Assembly: GCF_008014775.2 (NCBI RefSeq)
Contig: NZ_CP144914.1
Span: forward strand, 434,001 to 498,000
Length of the DNA: 64,000 nt
Direction of reading: 5' to 3'
Origin: Alkalicoccus halolimnae
GTDB taxonomy: Bacteria; Bacillota; Bacilli; Bacillales; Salisediminibacteriaceae
The notes beneath the pieces were generated by a model, which was not told the origin of the DNA, ran no database searches, and saw only the letters and a list, made by a program, of their open reading frames with translations. How positions within the stretch are numbered: position 1 is the stretch's first letter; every line of letters starts with the position of its first letter. The translations under genes were made by a program, and so were the position numbers. Positions 41,915 through 51,024 of this stretch are shown here, in pieces.

Positions 41915-42205
41915 TCAGCAGTGGATTTCCATTCGTAGCTTGAGCTTTCTTAAAGCCAGCTTCTCCACCTGATACACCCTCTGTAAAGATATATTCAAAG
42001 CTTCACTCACTTCCAATCTCGACAAATTGCCCTCGCCAATAAAGCCATACAGGAGCGTGATTACACGCTGCTCCTGTATGGTTAATTTGTTTATCGCCTG
42101 ATGCAGGGAGCGGTACTGCTCCGTTTTCTCCAACGTATAATAAGGATCTGTTTCATCGTTCAGCAGCAAGTACAACCTTTTAGGTTTACATAGGCGTTTC
42201 ATCAT
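41915..42205 (-). CDS. sigma-70 region 4-like small protein
   Basis: A 96-residue protein whose second half is a sigma-70 region 4 type helix-turn-helix: LTIQEQRVITLLYGFIGEG, LSRLEVSEALNISLQRVYQV, EKLALRKLKLRM. It lacks the region 2 core-binding and -10 domain of a full sigma factor. It overlaps the stop of an XRE-type gene by four bases (TTATGATG), so the two are cotranslated on the minus strand. It may act as a DNA-binding regulator. The function is unknown. Confidence 0.72.
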   Translation of the reverse strand: MMKRLCKPKRLYLLLNDETDPYYTLEKTEQYRSLHQAINKLTIQEQRVITLLYGFIGEGNLSRLEVSEALNISLQRVYQVEKLALRKLKLRMEIHC

Positions 42206-42450
42206 AACTTTTTGCGCAGGATTACTTCAAATTCTTTATGTACTTCAAGCGCATCCAGCCCAATACTCTGACAGATCATACGGAATTCAATAAGATCGAT
42301 CCTTCTTTCGCATCTCTCATACTTGCTTACATAAGCCTGTTTCTGTCCGAGCCGTTCTGCCAAGTCTTCCTGCGTAAGTTCGGCAGCTATTCGTTTTTCT
42401 TTAAGCAGCTGAATAACCATCTCGTATTCTTTCCTATGTATAGTTTTCAT
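42202..42450 (-). CDS. XRE-family DNA-binding protein
   Basis: An 82-residue protein with a Cro/C1-type helix-turn-helix (about 10-65): LLKEKRIAAELTQEDLAERL, QKQAYVSKYERCERRIDL. The start at 42450 follows AAAGGAT with eight bases spacing; the frame is open for 35 more codons upstream, but these are unlike protein. It overlaps the sigma-region-4-like gene by four bases. Regulators of this size often control restriction-modification genes; whether it acts on hsdMSR or mrr is not known. Confidence 0.8.
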   Translation of the reverse strand: MKTIHRKEYEMVIQLLKEKRIAAELTQEDLAERLGQKQAYVSKYERCERRIDLIEFRMICQSIGLDALEVHKEFEVILRKKL

Positions 42451-42664
42451 TTTTTCATCCTTTAGCCTTGTCTTACTCTTAACTAAAGCAAAGGAGAATA
42501 AATATACCAAAATCGAATATTTCATGGGACTATAGTCAATTAAGTTGGAATACAAATAAGTTTCACCTTTTAATTCCCGTGATTATTTTTTTATCATATC
42601 TTGCATCAAAGAACAAATGTTCTTATGATAAGAGAGAAGCTCTGTAAAAAAGGGGAGAAGGGGA

Positions 42665-42901
42665 ATGTTCACAGATCGGGAGCGGAAGATGGCGACGATC
42701 ATTTACAACTTATATAAAGCAAAGCAAAAACATACTATGATAGCGGATTTAGAGAAGTATATGCTGCTGCCGGAATCAGATATTAAAGAATCTATCCAGA
42801 AATTAAAGGGAAAGAAGCAGGTCGTGGAAATTTATCCTGGCTGTTACGTTACTTCTAAGTTTGTGGATCATTACCGGCATAAGCGAACTTTTAATAAATA
42901 A
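42665..42901 (+). CDS. small hypothetical protein, possible winged helix
   Basis: A 78-residue protein with GGGGAGAAGGGG directly before the ATG. The sequence DLEKYMLLPESDIKESIQKLKGKKQVVEIYPG reads like two helices and a strand of a winged-helix fold. It is not recognised. It lies divergent to the XRE gene and upstream of hsdM. Confidence 0.5.
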   Translation: MFTDRERKMATIIYNLYKAKQKHTMIADLEKYMLLPESDIKESIQKLKGKKQVVEIYPGCYVTSKFVDHYRHKRTFNK

Positions 42902-42954
42902 ATTTTTGCGGAAAGAATCTTAAGGTTATTTTAGGAGTGGTATATTTCATCTCT

Positions 42955-43177
42955 ATGACTATCTATTCAGTGCCTTTAGATGGAAAAAATTCATTAAGTA
43001 GAGCAGCTGATTATGTGTTGTATGCTTACAATCACACTTACTCTGCATAAAAAAGCTTTCGATACATGCAAGCATTTACTGGAGGAAGTAAGCTTTATTA
43101 GCATAGAGCGCTCGTATACTGATAAACTTAAAGGAAACACGATAATTCGTTTATATTCTTTGAAAGAAGAGTTTTAA
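42955..43177 (+). other. possible decayed small gene before hsdM
   Basis: Two overlapping short frames look protein-like but are not recognised: 42955-43050 (MTIYSVPLDGKNSLSRAADY...) and 43013-43177 (ending IRLYSLKEEF). The second has regular, non-repetitive composition over its last 40 codons. They could be halves of one frameshifted gene or chance ORFs. Neither has a well-placed ribosome binding site. Confidence 0.2.
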
Positions 43178-43215
43178 ACGACTAAATTTCATCATACATA
43201 AGGGGTATTGCAAAC

Positions 43216-44811
43216 ATGGGAGCAGAATTAAATCAAAAACTATTCAGTGCGGCGGATAATCTCCGCAGCAAGATGGATGCATCTGAATACAAAAATTACT
43301 TATTAGGATTAATATTTTATAAACACTTATCCGACAAGCTATTAATTAAGGTAGTAGAGTTGGCAGATGAATCGTTGGACACGTATTCCACACCAGAGAA
43401 ACAGACAGAGCTTTATCAAGAACTATTGGCTGATGAGGAGACACAAGAAGATCTTATCGCAACGGTGGTTGATACGTTAGGGTATGCTATTGAACCACGC
43501 TATTTGTTCAATGTATTAGCCGATCAGGCGAAACAAAATATCTTTCAATTAAACGATCTAAATAAGGCGTTCATGCAGCTTTCCACGAATTACGAGGCAT
43601 TTAGTGGCTTGTTTGACGATGTCGATTTACAGTCCAAAAAATTAGGATCCGACGATCAGCAGCGTAATGTGACCATTACGGATGTGTTAAAGAAGTTAAA
43701 CGATGTCGATCTCATTGGGTATGAAGGGGATGTCATTGGGGATGCGTACGAGTTTTTAATTGGGCAGTTTGCATCGGAAGCAGGGAAGAAAGCCGGAGAG
43801 TTTTATACCCCTCATATGGTATCGGACATGATGTCGCAGATCGTTCCCATTGGGCAGGAAGATAAAAAATGGTTTAGTGTGTTTGACCCAACGATGGGAT
43901 CGGGGTCGTTGATGCTGAACGTACGGAATTATCTTCACCACCCGGATAAAGTAAAGTATCACGGGCAGGAACGGAATACGACAACCTTCAACCTAGCGAA
44001 GATGAACCTGATTTTGCATGGCGTCGACCCGGAAGAAATGAGAGTCCGTAACGGGGATACGTTAAACAAAGACTGGCCAACGGATGAACCGTACACGTTT
44101 GATTCGGTCGTGATGAATCCTCCGTATTCCGCAAAATGGTCGGCAGACGATACATTTCTGGATGACTCTCGTTTCAATCGTTACGGGAAACTCGCACCAA
44201 AATCAAAAGCTGACTTTGCTTTTCTTTTACACGGTTACTATCACTTAAAAGAAACCGGTACGATGGCGATAGTTTTGCCGCACGGGATTCTATTCCGGGG
44301 TAATGCAGAAGGTGTCATTCGTAAAAAGTTGCTAGAAGATGGCAGTGTTTACGCTGTGATTGGCATGCCTCCGAATTTATTTTTTGGAACCTCCATTCCA
44401 ACGGCGGTGCTTATCTTAAAGAAAAATAGAAGGACCCGTGACGTACTCTTTATTGATGCCAGTCACGAATTTGTGAAGGGGAAAAATCAAAATAAGTTGT
44501 CGAAAGAGAACGTGGAGAAAGTTGTCGAAACGTATACCAAGCGAGAGAGCGTAGAGAAATATGCACACCTCGCGACGTTTGAGGAAATCAAGGAGAACGA
44601 CTATAACTTAAATATTCCAAGATACGTCGATACCTTCGAAGAAGAAGAGTCGGTGGATATGAAAACGGTTGGGAATGAAATGGAAAAGATTCAACAGAGC
44701 AAAAAAGATCTGCAAAAGACCATGTTCGAAGATATCTCTTCTCTACAGTATAGCGAAGAAGATGCAGAATGGATTCAAGGGGCGTTAGAGGTGTTTAGTT
44801 ATGAAAAGTAA
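43216..44811 (+). CDS. hsdM: type I restriction-modification DNA methyltransferase subunit
   Basis: A 531-residue N6-adenine methyltransferase. The N-terminal HsdM_N helical domain (about 1-150) is followed by the methylase core: SAM motif I VFDPTMGSGSLML near 224-236 and catalytic motif IV NPPYS near 301-305, with GEFYTPHMVSDMM before them. It forms the M2S modification complex with HsdS and the R2M2S complex with HsdR. AGGGG precedes the ATG. It overlaps hsdS by 11 bases; hsdR follows, giving a complete operon. No frame damage is visible. Confidence 0.96.
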   Translation: MGAELNQKLFSAADNLRSKMDASEYKNYLLGLIFYKHLSDKLLIKVVELADESLDTYSTPEKQTELYQELLADEETQEDLIATVVDTLGYAIEPRYLFNVLADQAKQNIFQLNDLNKAFMQLSTNYEAFSGLFDDVDLQSKKLGSDDQQRNVTITDVLKKLNDVDLIGYEGDVIGDAYEFLIGQFASEAGKKAGEFYTPHMVSDMMSQIVPIGQEDKKWFSVFDPTMGSGSLMLNVRNYLHHPDKVKYHGQERNTTTFNLAKMNLILHGVDPEEMRVRNGDTLNKDWPTDEPYTFDSVVMNPPYSAKWSADDTFLDDSRFNRYGKLAPKSKADFAFLLHGYYHLKETGTMAIVLPHGILFRGNAEGVIRKKLLEDGSVYAVIGMPPNLFFGTSIPTAVLILKKNRRTRDVLFIDASHEFVKGKNQNKLSKENVEKVVETYTKRESVEKYAHLATFEEIKENDYNLNIPRYVDTFEEEESVDMKTVGNEMEKIQQSKKDLQKTMFEDISSLQYSEEDAEWIQGALEVFSYEK

Positions 44812-46027
44812 TAATGTTCCTGAAGTTCGGTTTGAGGGGTTTAGTGATGAGTGGGATCAAAGGGAATTAGGAGATGTATCGGTTAAAGTTACTGAAAAAA
44901 ATAAGGATAAAAAATACTCAGAAACTCTAACGAATTCAGCGGAGTTTGGAATTATTAGTCAAGGGGATTATTTTGATAAGAAAATATCAAATGATGCCAA
45001 TATTGATGGATATTACGTCGTATCCCCAAACGATTTCGTTTATAATCCGAGAATATCTAGTCATGCTCCAGTTGGGCCAATAAAGCGAAACAAGCTAAAC
45101 CGAACAGGTGTAATGTCACCATTATATTATGTTTTTTCTGTTCACGGTTTAGACGAGGTTTATCTTGAGAAATATTTTGAAACTGTTAACTGGCATAAAT
45201 TCATGAAGTTAAATGGTGATTCAGGAGCCCGATCGGATCGTTTTGCAATTAAAGATACTATTTTTAAAATGATGCCAATTCCCAATCCAAATATTGAAGA
45301 ACAACAAAAAATCGGCCAATTCTTCAAACAACTCGACGATCGCATTTCCCTTCAGCAACGACAAATCGAATTATTAAAAGAGAGCAAACAAGGCTTTTTG
45401 CAGAAGATGTTCCCGAAGGATGGCGAACGAGTACCGGAGGTTCGGTTTGATGGATTTCATGGGGATTGGTCTCTAATAATGATTGGAGATGTTGCAGAAA
45501 TCGTGGGAGGGGGCACTCCAAATACAACAATAGATGAATATTGGAATGGCAATGTTAACTGGTTTTCGCCTGCCGAAATAGGTGAACAACGATTTCTGAA
45601 GACAAGTCGTAAAAAAATAACAGATTTAGGCTTACAAAAAAGTTCAGCTAAACTTTTGCCTGTTGGAACGATATTATTTACGTCTCGTGCAGGAATTGGG
45701 AATACAGCTATCTTGGTCGAACCAGCTTCAACCAATCAGGGATTTCAATCAATTGTCCCTAAGCAAGGAGAACTTGATACTTATTTCATCTATTCAATGT
45801 CAGGTAGACTCAAGAAATACGGCGAGATTAACGGTGCCGGTTCAACTTTCACAGAAATATCAGGTAAGCAATTAGCAAAGATGAAAATGCATATCCCAAA
45901 TATCGAAGAACAACAAAAAATTGGCGAATTCTTCAAACAGCTCGATGACAATATCGCTCTACATGAAAAAGAACTGGAACTATTAAAAGAGACGAAAAAA
46001 GGATTCTTACAGAAAATGTTCGTTTAG
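44801..46027 (+). CDS. hsdS: type I restriction-modification specificity subunit
   Basis: A 408-residue protein with two target recognition domains, each followed by a conserved helical spacer. TRD1 spans about 5-160 and spacer 1 is EEQQKIGQFFKQLDDRISLQ; TRD2 spans about 210-365 and spacer 2 is EEQQKIGEFFKQLDDNIALH. The openings PEVRFEGFSDEW and PEVRFDGFHGDW show the same internal duplication. It sets the bipartite recognition sequence of the enzyme. It overlaps hsdM and is 11 bases from hsdR. The DNA of the two spacers is almost identical. Confidence 0.95.
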   Translation: MKSNNVPEVRFEGFSDEWDQRELGDVSVKVTEKNKDKKYSETLTNSAEFGIISQGDYFDKKISNDANIDGYYVVSPNDFVYNPRISSHAPVGPIKRNKLNRTGVMSPLYYVFSVHGLDEVYLEKYFETVNWHKFMKLNGDSGARSDRFAIKDTIFKMMPIPNPNIEEQQKIGQFFKQLDDRISLQQRQIELLKESKQGFLQKMFPKDGERVPEVRFDGFHGDWSLIMIGDVAEIVGGGTPNTTIDEYWNGNVNWFSPAEIGEQRFLKTSRKKITDLGLQKSSAKLLPVGTILFTSRAGIGNTAILVEPASTNQGFQSIVPKQGELDTYFIYSMSGRLKKYGEINGAGSTFTEISGKQLAKMKMHIPNIEEQQKIGEFFKQLDDNIALHEKELELLKETKKGFLQKMFV

Positions 46028-46038
46028 GAGTTGACTCT

Positions 46039-49000
46039 ATGCGCAAGCTTTCTCATCGTTCGGAGGCTGAAATTGAAGAGCACTTGATAGAAGTATTAGG
46101 GGAAGGGCATAACCAGTGGACGTTTCGAAGTGACCTGAAATCGGAAGACGACCTATGGAAAAACCTCCGTCAAAAGATTACCCAGAACAATTTATCGGAG
46201 CTTGGGGACCAGCCGTTAACCGATAAAGAGTTTCAGGCCGTTAAAACCGAACTGCTTATGCGTACACAAACCCCGTTTGAGGCGGCGAAATGGTTGAAAG
46301 GGGAGAACGGGATCGCCCGCATTACAATTGAACGGGAAGACCCTCGTCTTGGTTTCGTTTCTTTAGTCCTTTATTCTAACCAGGACATCGGCGGGGGAAT
46401 TTCCAGCTATGAAATCGTCCATCAAATCGCTAAGAAAAAGGAACATAGCGAAGGGCGGGATAGACGCTTTGATGTAACACTGTTAATTAACGGGCTGCCG
46501 ATCGTCCAGATTGAATTGAAAAAAGTCACCGCCAAAGACGGGGTCTATCAAGCCTTTCATCAAATTAAGAAATACACCGAAGAAGGGATGTTTCGAAACA
46601 ACATCTTTTCGACCCTTCAGTTATTCGTTGTCTCCAATGAGCAGACGACCCGTTATTTCGCCAATGCGATGTCGAAAAACATGCATCGAAAGCTGATGTT
46701 CAGCTGGCGTACGAAAGACAATAAAAAAGTGGAAAACCTCTACGAATTTTGTAAGCAGGCGTTAAACATTCCCGATGCGCACCGGTTGATCGCTCACTAT
46801 ACGATCGTCAGTGAAGACCAGGACAATAAAACCTTAATGGTTCTTCAGCCGTATCAGGTGCATGCGATTGAAGCCTTGTTTACAGCAGCGAATAAACATC
46901 AGTCGGGGTACGTGTGGCACGCGACTGGTTCCGGGAAAACGTTAACGAGCTTTGTTTCCACAAAACTGTTAGCTAAAAAATCGGGCATCGACCGTACGAT
47001 TATGCTTGTCGATCGGAAGGACTTGGATAACCAGACGACAAGTGAATTCACGAAGTTTGCCTCGGAATTTAATACCGGAAATTCAAGCGGGACTACTCCC
47101 GCCAACAGTTTAGTCGTAGGCACGGGAAGTTCCAAAGAATTAAGCAAAACGCTTCTGGCGGATGCCAATTCCAATGTCGTCATTGTTACGACCCGTCAAA
47201 AGCTCGATGCGGCTTTAAAGTACGCGAAATTGACCGAAGAGCAAAAAGGAACGAACCGGTACCAAAAGCTGATGGGGCAGCATATCGTCTTTATCGTCGA
47301 TGAATGCCACCGGGCGTTAAGTGCGGAGAATATGGAAGAAACGAAAGCATTCTTTCCTAACTCTACGTGGTTTGGATTTACCGGCACGCCTATTTTTGAA
47401 GAAAACAAAAAGCAAGCGAAAGGCAAGCTGGCAAGGACGACGCGTGATCAATACGGGGACCGTCTACATACATACACCATTAAAAACGCCTTGGAAGACG
47501 GCGCAGTACTGGGTTTTCAAGTGGAACACGAAACGACGATTGAACCGACCTCTGTGGATAATATGATTTATCATCAATTACAAAACAGCGAAAAGCACAC
47601 CGATCTCCCTTCGGAGGCGATCAATAAAGAGATTGATAAAATGACAGGCATCGAAAAAGAAAGGTACATCGACAAAAGTACGTATGAACAGGACGAGCAC
47701 ATTGATCAAGTTATTAAGAAAATCTTGCGTCCGGATAATGCGTATACTAAATTTGATTTTAAGAACGGTAAACCCACGAAATCCGCTATCTTAACGACAA
47801 GTTCCATCGCCATGGCCAAGCGCTATTACCATGCGATCAAAGCGATGAGGCAAGAAGATGATTGGATGGACCACGTTTTTCCTGACCGGCCGATCCGAAA
47901 AGGCCGCACGATGGACGATCCGGACTTCCCGAGAATTGCGATTACGTATTCGTTGGATGAAAATACAGAGAATGCCTTCGAGCAGCAGGAAGAAATGCAA
48001 GCGATCATCGAAGACTACAATCAGTATTACCAAACCGCCTGGACGCTAGCCGACCTTGAACGGTATAACGGTGACATCAATAACCGCCTGGCAAGAAAAC
48101 GGGCAGAGTTTCAACAAATGGGGCGCCAAGTAGATTTGGTAATAGTCGTCGACCGGTTATTGACCGGATTTGACGCGCCAACGATTCAAACGTTATTTGT
48201 GGATCGGAACCTGGAATACGCCGGATTGATTCAAGCCTTCTCCCGTACCAATCGCACCTATCCGGATAAAACGAAAGGAATGATTGTCACCTTCCGCAAG
48301 CCGTTTACGATGGAGGAAAACGTACAGAAAGCGACCAAGCTGTATTCGGAAGTAAAAGAAGAGTCTGGCTTGATTTACCCGACCTATAAGGAAGCCAAAA
48401 AACGATTTAACAAGGCCCACGAATCGTTTTCCGAGGTCACCGACAAGGAAGGGGACGTAGATGAGCACACTCCATTGGAAACACGGGTGAAGTATGTCAA
48501 AGCGTTTCAGGAGCTGAAAAATGCTTACGAAGCCTTAGTGACCTACGACAGCTATAACAATGATATGTACACTTCCCCAACCTTACAGGAACAAGTGAGC
48601 ACATTGGAAGAAGAAGCAGGGGTATATGAAACCGTAAAAGGTTCCCTCGTGGAATTGGATAGGGAAGACGAACCTGGGGATGACACTAATTTTTCCGACT
48701 TAACCTTCTACAGTGATTCAACAACCAAGCTGTATGATATCGATTCAAGCTATATTGATCAGTTATTAGGTACGTACCAGGCAAATAATCCAGATGTGCG
48801 GGAAGAAATTGAAAATGCCTTAAAGAAATTAAATAAGGCCGAAATTGTAAAAGACGTGTACCGAAACATATTAAATGCGATGGACGAAAAAGAGGTCGAA
48901 GAAAATGAAGACGTCTTTGCCGTGAAGCGCCGCTTCTTTACAGAGAAAAAATACCAAATTGTCGAGTCATTCAGTATCTCCTGGTGTGTCTCCAACAAGG

Positions 49001-49203
49001 AACTCCATGCTTCTGCGATCCAATACATGATCGGAATGGACAGTATTCCTAACATGAAAAGCATCATCGAAAGCAAGGATTACGAAGCCTTTAAAGGGCA
49101 TCATCCGAACGTGAAGCCGTTTAGTTATCCTCAAATGATGAAAAGAGAATGGCAAAAGGTGCTGGATGAACAAATTGTGCCGTTGGATGATGAATTGCGG
49201 TAA
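46039..49203 (+). CDS. hsdR: type I restriction endonuclease subunit R
   Basis: A 1054-residue protein with an N-terminal PD-(D/E)XK nuclease domain (LLINGLPIVQIELKK near 147-160), a superfamily 2 DNA translocase with Walker A ATGSGKT near 295-301 and DECH box VDECHRA near 420, later motifs FGFTGTP and FSRTNRTYPDKTKG, and a C-terminal helical domain. Length is normal for the family. It pulls DNA and cuts when unmodified sites are found. AGGAG precedes the ATG. It is the last gene of hsdMSR, and a terminator follows. Confidence 0.96.
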   Translation: MRKLSHRSEAEIEEHLIEVLGEGHNQWTFRSDLKSEDDLWKNLRQKITQNNLSELGDQPLTDKEFQAVKTELLMRTQTPFEAAKWLKGENGIARITIEREDPRLGFVSLVLYSNQDIGGGISSYEIVHQIAKKKEHSEGRDRRFDVTLLINGLPIVQIELKKVTAKDGVYQAFHQIKKYTEEGMFRNNIFSTLQLFVVSNEQTTRYFANAMSKNMHRKLMFSWRTKDNKKVENLYEFCKQALNIPDAHRLIAHYTIVSEDQDNKTLMVLQPYQVHAIEALFTAANKHQSGYVWHATGSGKTLTSFVSTKLLAKKSGIDRTIMLVDRKDLDNQTTSEFTKFASEFNTGNSSGTTPANSLVVGTGSSKELSKTLLADANSNVVIVTTRQKLDAALKYAKLTEEQKGTNRYQKLMGQHIVFIVDECHRALSAENMEETKAFFPNSTWFGFTGTPIFEENKKQAKGKLARTTRDQYGDRLHTYTIKNALEDGAVLGFQVEHETTIEPTSVDNMIYHQLQNSEKHTDLPSEAINKEIDKMTGIEKERYIDKSTYEQDEHIDQVIKKILRPDNAYTKFDFKNGKPTKSAILTTSSIAMAKRYYHAIKAMRQEDDWMDHVFPDRPIRKGRTMDDPDFPRIAITYSLDENTENAFEQQEEMQAIIEDYNQYYQTAWTLADLERYNGDINNRLARKRAEFQQMGRQVDLVIVVDRLLTGFDAPTIQTLFVDRNLEYAGLIQAFSRTNRTYPDKTKGMIVTFRKPFTMEENVQKATKLYSEVKEESGLIYPTYKEAKKRFNKAHESFSEVTDKEGDVDEHTPLETRVKYVKAFQELKNAYEALVTYDSYNNDMYTSPTLQEQVSTLEEEAGVYETVKGSLVELDREDEPGDDTNFSDLTFYSDSTTKLYDIDSSYIDQLLGTYQANNPDVREEIENALKKLNKAEIVKDVYRNILNAMDEKEVEENEDVFAVKRRFFTEKKYQIVESFSISWCVSNKELHASAIQYMIGMDSIPNMKSIIESKDYEAFKGHHPNVKPFSYPQMMKREWQKVLDEQIVPLDDELR

Positions 49204-49224
49204 CAAAAATTCTATAATAGGAGG

Positions 49225-49261
49225 AGAGGTGATGAGATTGGGAATCTTATCACCTCTTTTT
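49225..49261 (+). terminator. terminator of the hsd operon
   Basis: AGAGGTGATGAGATT and AATCTTATCACCTCT form a long stem with a four-base loop, followed by TTTTT. The stretch 49262-49664 after it has no supported gene; a 61-codon frame there has no ribosome binding site. Confidence 0.85.
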
Positions 49262-49664
49262 GGGATCTGTAATGATATTTGAGGTCTACACATTATGAAT
49301 ATAAAAAGTACGAGGACTTACTATTCCTTTATACTCGAATTTTTAAGATCATGAGAAAGGAGTGGAGAGAGGGGTATCCTTGCATTATATCTGCCGTCCA
49401 TTGGGTGAGGGATAAAATGTCATATTACCCAAATGTGTACAGAAAGAACGAGCCATTTAAATAAATGTATAAATGCCAAGTGACACTAAACCTGTTCTTC
49501 TTGCTAGACTAAACCGAGTCGGGTTCACGATGACTAGACTTCAAATATTGATTACTAAAGTGTGTTTTACTTAACAACATTTATTTATTGTTTATAAGGG
49601 AGATAGTAGATGGGCGTTAATTGAATAAGAGTAGTAAGGAATTGAATGAGGGACTTTTTATAAG

Positions 49665-50291
49665 TTATCTTGAGTTTATATGTTCATTAAAAATAATAAG
49701 CTTTTCTACCAAAGCACAAAATTTTTCCATTTCAGGCTGGACATTTGTAATAGGAGTAGTTCTTCCATGATATTTTCTTGAGGAAGGAGATAGGAGAACA
49801 TCACAGTTTAGGCCTGCCATTCTCGTACCGTATTTTCCAGAAGAGCCGATAGGAATGTTTGGTGCCAATCCCTTAACTTCTGTAATAGGTAAACTCTTCA
49901 CTTGTTCTTTAAAGTCTCCTTTTATACTTAACCTTGTCCAAAAATTACTATAGCCAGGATCATATAAAAGAATTTGTTTATTAGTTAAATATAAAGTGCC
50001 AGAAGCTTCAGTATCGAATAAATTTTCTCGAGGATCCATTTCCATCCAGTCAACATCTTGTAACTTGAAGTAACACTCTTCTTCTTTATTTAAATAAAAT
50101 TGACCTCTAACTCCTAAATTAATAGATTCATCAATTGGAGTTAAATTTAATACTTCTTTTGCCATTTTTTTATCATCAAATATATGAGGGGGCTCAATTG
50201 GAGAAGAGTTTTCTTGCTTTAGACCGCAGTAAGAACAAAATTTAGCTTGTTCATTTAATGTTTCTCCACATTTTGTACAATATTTACTCAT
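49665..50291 (-). CDS. zinc-ribbon protein with PH-like C-terminal domain (unknown function)
   Basis: A 208-residue protein. The N-terminus has a zinc ribbon with four Cys (YCTKCG and FCSYCG, residues 5-22). The rest is beta-rich (GTLYLTNKQILLYDPG resembles the strand pattern of GRAM/PH-like domains) and ends with EKFCALVEKLIIFNEH. Function unknown. AAAGGAGGGTG precedes the ATG at 50291; an in-frame GTG at 50300 overlaps that site. It is a single gene in AT-rich DNA between the hsd operon and a nuclease gene. Confidence 0.7.
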   Translation of the reverse strand: MSKYCTKCGETLNEQAKFCSYCGLKQENSSPIEPPHIFDDKKMAKEVLNLTPIDESINLGVRGQFYLNKEEECYFKLQDVDWMEMDPRENLFDTEASGTLYLTNKQILLYDPGYSNFWTRLSIKGDFKEQVKSLPITEVKGLAPNIPIGSSGKYGTRMAGLNCDVLLSPSSRKYHGRTTPITNVQPEMEKFCALVEKLIIFNEHINSR

Positions 50292-51024
50292 AATATTCAC
50301 CCTCCTTTATCTAAATTACAGAGTCTAAACACTTAACTATATGCTTAGAGAATACCATATTAATTAGAAAAATACACCAATATTTATGGTAATATAATAC
50401 AACAAGGTATAATAATAGTGAAATCTATAAATTTCTAAATGCGAGCCTGATTAGATAATTATGGATTTGGCAGGCATTTATGTCGTATTAATTAAGTGAA
50501 AAATAAACTTTTTAGAATGGCCTCGGTAACAGTTTTTTACAAGTTGATTCCTTACCTTGTAGGTCGTTACGTCTACATATAGATGGGTAGACTGATTTCT
50601 TCCATGAAATATGAAGATTATAACGTGAATCTGTAAGTAAAACGAATACACTTAAGTGATTCATTACCAACGAAACAAAAGACGAAACGGAGATGACTCT
50701 CGAAAATTCAGAAGGTGCTTGAATAAAGAGTGGTGAATCCAGGGTATATTATTCAGGCAAAAGGTAAACCGGAGGAAGCTGAATTTCTGCCTAGTGGATA
50801 AGGGGATATAAACGGATAAGAAATCTCCATAAAGATCTGACTTAATAATTTATTCAGATGATCCAGCATCCATACCTATTTTTTCGTCATTCATAAAGAA
50901 TTGGGCGAAACTTAAGTCAGATAAGGGGAAATATGGATGAGAATAGAGGAGGATAGGGAGGGAAATATCTCTCTATCGGAATAGAAAGTTTCACTATAGT
51001 AAAAATACAGGAGGATTGATTTCC
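50292..51024. other. gene-free AT-rich stretch
   Basis: No gene is supported in these 730 bases. A hairpin ATGCGAGCCTG...CAGGCATTT lies at 50437-50481. Short protein-like tails (for example VVNPGYIIQAKGKPEEAEFL ending at 50799) may be remnants of decayed genes. A GGAGG at 51010-51014 belongs to the next gene. Confidence 0.4.

Noticed and set aside
45290..45960. CRISPR-like direct repeats
   Set aside because: Only two copies, both coding for the HsdS helical spacers; no CRISPR array was found in the window.
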